Shown here piece after piece: positions 6,630 through 8,515 of a stretch of DNA of 8,515 bases (position 1 is its first letter; each line of letters begins with the position of its first letter). Under the pieces are notes generated by a model. It was given only the letters and a program-made list of their open reading frames with translations. It was not told the origin of the DNA and searched no databases. Source of the DNA: Bacteroidota bacterium (GTDB lineage: Bacteria; Bacteroidota; Bacteroidia; Bacteroidales; 4484-276); contig JABMQA010000046.1 in assembly GCA_013203545.1 (NCBI GenBank), positions 1 through 8,515 of the forward strand, in the 5' to 3' direction. The position numbers and the translations under genes are program-made.

Positions 6630-6674
6630 AAACCTGAAACCTTCAAACCTGAAACCTTCAAACCTGAAACCTTC
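6630..6674. repeat. Perfect tandem repeat, 3 x 15 bp
   Basis: Three identical, directly abutting copies of AAACCTGAAACCTTC occupy 6630-6644, 6645-6659 and 6660-6674. Each unit is itself built from two AAACCT half-units. The array lies in the divergent region between the HD gene and porX, upstream of both promoters, about 90 bases from the porX -33 site. Such minisatellites are prone to copy-number change by slippage. It shows no open frame of note and no dyad symmetry, so it is not CRISPR-like. Confidence 0.9.
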
Positions 6675-6749
6675 CAGAATTGCGAGATAATGATGAGGGT
6701 TAGAAACCATATGTACATAACTTTTTTCTATTGTTAAAAAAGATTAAGA

Positions 6750-6772
6750 CTTTGAAATAATTATTTCCAAAG
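6750..6772. promoter_or_regulatory. Palindrome overlapping the porX -33 region, candidate operator
   Basis: GAAATAATTATTTC (6754-6767) is a perfect 14-bp palindrome. Allowing one bulged C it extends outward to CTTTG (6750-6754) and CAAAG (6768-6772). It overlaps the candidate -33 element TTTC (6764-6767) of the porX promoter, which is where a dimeric repressor or activator would act. AT-rich palindromes also arise by chance, so a regulatory role is an inference from position and symmetry. Confidence 0.4.
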
Positions 6773-6794
6773 GCTGTTTTAATACCTACTTTTG
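6764..6794 (+). promoter_or_regulatory. Candidate porX promoter
   Basis: The -7 box TACTTTTG (6787-6794) matches the Bacteroidota consensus TAnnTTTG exactly. TTTC at 6764-6767 is one base from the -33 consensus TTTG, with a 19-base spacer, the expected distance. Transcription would begin near 6799, leaving a leader of about 45 AT-rich bases before the ATG at 6844. This is the best-spaced promoter in the window. Downstream, CAAAA (6802-6806) mirrors the TTTTG of the box. Confidence 0.65.
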
Positions 6795-6843
6795 AAAGAA
6801 GCAAAAATACATCTAATTATATTAACTAATCCAATATCATTTT

Positions 6844-8397
6844 ATGGTCAAAATCAAAATATTATGGGCAGATGATGAAATAGACCTGCTAAAGCCACAC
6901 ATCTTGTTTTTAGAGCAAAAGGGTTATGAAGTTTTCACTACTAACAACGGTGACGAAGCATTGGACCTGCTCAAGGAGCAACCATTCGATATTGTTTTCC
7001 TGGATGAAAATATGCCAGGTATGTCAGGGATTGAAACACTGGCTGAAATAAAAGCCATGCAGCCACACCTTCCGGTGGTGATGATTACCAAAAGTGAAGA
7101 GGAAACCATCATGGAGGATGCAATTGGCTCCAACATTGCCGATTACCTGATCAAGCCGGTGAAACCAAACCAGATTTTACTCAGTTTAAAAAAGACCCTG
7201 GATAACCGGAAGATCGTTAGCGAAAAAAAGACACATGCTTATCAGCAGGAATTCAGGAATATAGGAATGGAGATTTCGAATAATCTAACACATACCGAAT
7301 GGATTGATGTTTATAAGAAGTTGGTAAGATGGGAACTTGAATTGCAAAAATCAGATGACGAAAGTATTCAGGATATATTAACCATGCAAAAGGAGGAGGC
7401 CAATCAGGTTTTTTCCAAATTTATCCAACGTAATTATGTAGGCTGGCTCAATTCAAACCAAGGTGATAAACCTTCATTATCGCATACCATATTTAGAGAA
7501 AAGGTTTTTCCGATAATCAGCCAGGACAGCAACGTTTTTCTTATCCTGATCGATAATATGCGCTATGATCAGTGGAAAGTCCTGCAACCCATCATCGAGC
7601 AATATTACAGGATCGAAAGTGATGATGTTTATTATAGCATTCTTCCAACCACCACCCAATATGCACGTAATTCATTTTTTAGCGGGTTGTTACCGAGCGA
7701 AATAGAACGTAAATATCCCAAATACTGGGTAAATGAAGATGAAGAAGGCACAAAAAACCAGTTCGAAAGTGAACTGCTGGGAGAGCACCTTAAGCGATAT
7801 GGAAAAGGTATTAAATATTCATATCATAAAATATTAAACCTTACCGCCGGACGAAAGCTTGTTGAATCGTTACCCAATCTGCTTCAGAATAATTTAAATG
7901 TTATCGTATATAATTTTGTGGATATGCTTTCGCATGCCCGCACCGAAATGGAGATCATTCGCGAACTGGCTGACGATGAACCCGCATACCGTTCACTAAC
8001 CATCTCCTGGTTTGAACATTCGCCGCTTTTTGATATCATCAGGTATATTGCGGATAAAGGGATGAGGCTGATACTGACGACTGACCACGGATCGGTAAGG
8101 GTACAAAACCCGGTAAAGGTTGTGGGTGACCGCAATACCAATACCAACCTGAGGTACAAGATAGGGAAAAGCCTCAATTATAATAAGAAGGAGGTTTTTG
8201 AGGTCAGAAATCCCGATGAGGTATTCCTGCCAAAGCTCAATGTAAGCTCTTCACTCATATTCTGTCAGAATTACGATTTCTTCGCGTATCCGAATAACTA
8301 CAATTATTATGTAAATTATTACAAGAATACTTTCCAGCATGGTGGCATCTCGCTTGAAGAGATGATGATACCGTTTATCAAGCTAAAGGCCAGGTAA
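6844..8397 (+). CDS. porX: PorX-type response regulator with C-terminal PglZ (alkaline phosphatase superfamily) domain
   Basis: This 517-residue protein begins with a CheY-like receiver (about 3-120) with Asp10-Asp11 in the acidic pocket, phosphoacceptor Asp54 in FLDENMPGMSG, switch Thr82 and Lys104 in IKP. A helical middle (about 125-220) joins it to a PglZ-type alkaline phosphatase superfamily domain (about 228-517). Visible active-site candidates are Asp237 in LIDNMRYDQW, the Thr nucleophile in PTTTQ (269-271), Asp360 and His364 in FVDMLSHAR, Asp414-His415 in TTDHGS and His499 in FQHGG. There is no DNA-binding helix-turn-helix. PorX acts with histidine kinase PorY in controlling type IX secretion in Porphyromonas, and its PglZ domain has been reported as a zinc phosphodiesterase on oligonucleotides. 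Here the kinase is not adjacent. The ATG at 6844 puts the receiver at its usual N-terminal position. PorX is followed by probable tsaE, a common order in Bacteroidota. Confidence 0.93.
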   Translation: MVKIKILWADDEIDLLKPHILFLEQKGYEVFTTNNGDEALDLLKEQPFDIVFLDENMPGMSGIETLAEIKAMQPHLPVVMITKSEEETIMEDAIGSNIADYLIKPVKPNQILLSLKKTLDNRKIVSEKKTHAYQQEFRNIGMEISNNLTHTEWIDVYKKLVRWELELQKSDDESIQDILTMQKEEANQVFSKFIQRNYVGWLNSNQGDKPSLSHTIFREKVFPIISQDSNVFLILIDNMRYDQWKVLQPIIEQYYRIESDDVYYSILPTTTQYARNSFFSGLLPSEIERKYPKYWVNEDEEGTKNQFESELLGEHLKRYGKGIKYSYHKILNLTAGRKLVESLPNLLQNNLNVIVYNFVDMLSHARTEMEIIRELADDEPAYRSLTISWFEHSPLFDIIRYIADKGMRLILTTDHGSVRVQNPVKVVGDRNTNTNLRYKIGKSLNYNKKEVFEVRNPDEVFLPKLNVSSSLIFCQNYDFFAYPNNYNYYVNYYKNTFQHGGISLEEMMIPFIKLKAR

Positions 8398-8440
8398 GGT
8401 TAGGATATTTTCGTTAAATGTGTATCCTGTACATTATTAT

Positions 8441-8456
8441 TAAATTTGCCGGCAAA
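8441..8456 (+). promoter_or_regulatory. Candidate tsaE promoter -7 box within a 12-bp palindrome
   Basis: TAAATTTG (8441-8448) matches TAnnTTTG exactly, and its TTTG is the left end of the perfect palindrome TTTGCCGGCAAA (8445-8456). TGTG at 8419-8422 is a possible -33 element with an 18-base spacer. Transcription would start near 8452-8455, so the leader to the ATG at 8462 would be very short, or about 16-19 bases to the ATG at 8471. I see no terminator hairpin after porX, so read-through from porX is also possible. Confidence 0.42.
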
Positions 8457-8461
8457 ACAGG

Positions 8462-8515
8462 ATGGTTAAAATGGAATTTGCATACGAATCGTTCTCACCT
8501 GATGATCTTTATCCG
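8462..8515 (+). CDS. tsaE: N-terminus of probable TsaE, tRNA threonylcarbamoyladenosine ATPase subunit (partial)
   Basis: An open frame begins at ATG 8462 and runs off the window after 18 residues (MVKMEFAYESFSPDDLYP). A second in-frame ATG at 8471 would remove three residues and is equally plausible. No catalytic motif is inside the window: the TsaE Walker A GxxGxGKT would come later. The assignment rests on gene order, since tsaE usually follows porX in Bacteroidota, and on a weak resemblance to the start of TsaE proteins. TsaE is the small cytoplasmic ATPase of the TsaBDE complex making t6A37 in ANN-decoding tRNAs. It could be another protein. Confidence 0.5.
   Translation, partial: MVKMEFAYESFSPDDLYP

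Noticed and set aside
6630..6674. Possible CRISPR-like array
   Set aside because: The 15-bp units abut directly without spacers and have no dyad symmetry; it is a simple tandem repeat.
6693..6740. Very short open frame (15 codons, starting ATGATGAGG) between the HD gene and porX
   Set aside because: Too short, no recognisable motif, and located in an AT-rich leader region with repeats; nothing supports translation.
7884..8177. Minus-strand open frame of 97 codons inside porX
   Set aside because: It lies across the conserved PglZ segments (DMLSHAR, TTDHGS) of porX, which explain the sequence fully.
8398..8440. Terminator after porX
   Set aside because: I looked for a stem followed by a T-run and found none; the nearby TTTGCCGGCAAA palindrome overlaps a promoter box and lacks a loop.

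Overview
The window comes from a Gram-negative bacterium of the Bacteroidota. Four things point there: an LpxC-FabZ fusion, the gene set HD-hydrolase / lpxD / lpxC-fabZ / lpxA / efp / lpxD-like, a PorX-type response regulator with a PglZ domain, and several exact copies of the Bacteroidota -7 promoter box TAnnTTTG in place of E. coli-like promoters. Start codons have AT-rich leaders without strong Shine-Dalgarno sequences, which also fits. I cannot name the genus.

Layout. Bases 1-159 (+) are the tail of a membrane protein, probably of the O-antigen ligase/polymerase family. It ends convergently against a six-gene minus-strand cluster, with a hairpin (171-198) between them. In transcription order the cluster is: a SAMHD1-like HD hydrolase (6525-5266), lpxD (5190-4156), lpxC-fabZ (4054-2660), lpxA (2658-1861), efp (1797-1231) and a second, divergent LpxD-like acyltransferase (1175-246). 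Gaps are 75, 101, 1, 63 and 55 bases. The cluster is therefore probably co-transcribed in part, with internal promoters suggested before lpxC-fabZ and efp. A 318-base divergent intergenic region (6526-6843) carries a purine-rich repeat, a perfect 3 x 15-bp tandem repeat, a palindrome and the porX promoter. Then follow porX (6844-8397, +) and the first 18 codons of a probable tsaE (8462 onward, +).

How the genes work together. LpxA, LpxC and LpxD catalyse the first three steps of lipid A synthesis: 3-O-acylation of UDP-GlcNAc, deacetylation, then N-acylation. FabZ dehydrates 3-hydroxyacyl-ACP, the acyl donor shared by lipid A and fatty acid synthesis, so one polypeptide holds enzymes of two pathways that compete for that donor. 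EF-P helps ribosomes through proline runs, the HD protein probably acts on nucleotides, and the second LpxD-like protein has an unknown acceptor. PorX regulates type IX secretion in the Bacteroidota where it has been studied, and type IX cargo is often anchored to LPS, so the neighbourhood is centred on the cell envelope.

This is mostly conserved core sequence. I found no mobile element, CRISPR array, RNA gene or clearly new multi-gene system. The points most worth a second look are the divergent LpxD paralogue, the RR-PglZ architecture of PorX, the recurring TTTG...CAAA dyads at the four best promoter boxes, and the palindrome over the porX -33 region.
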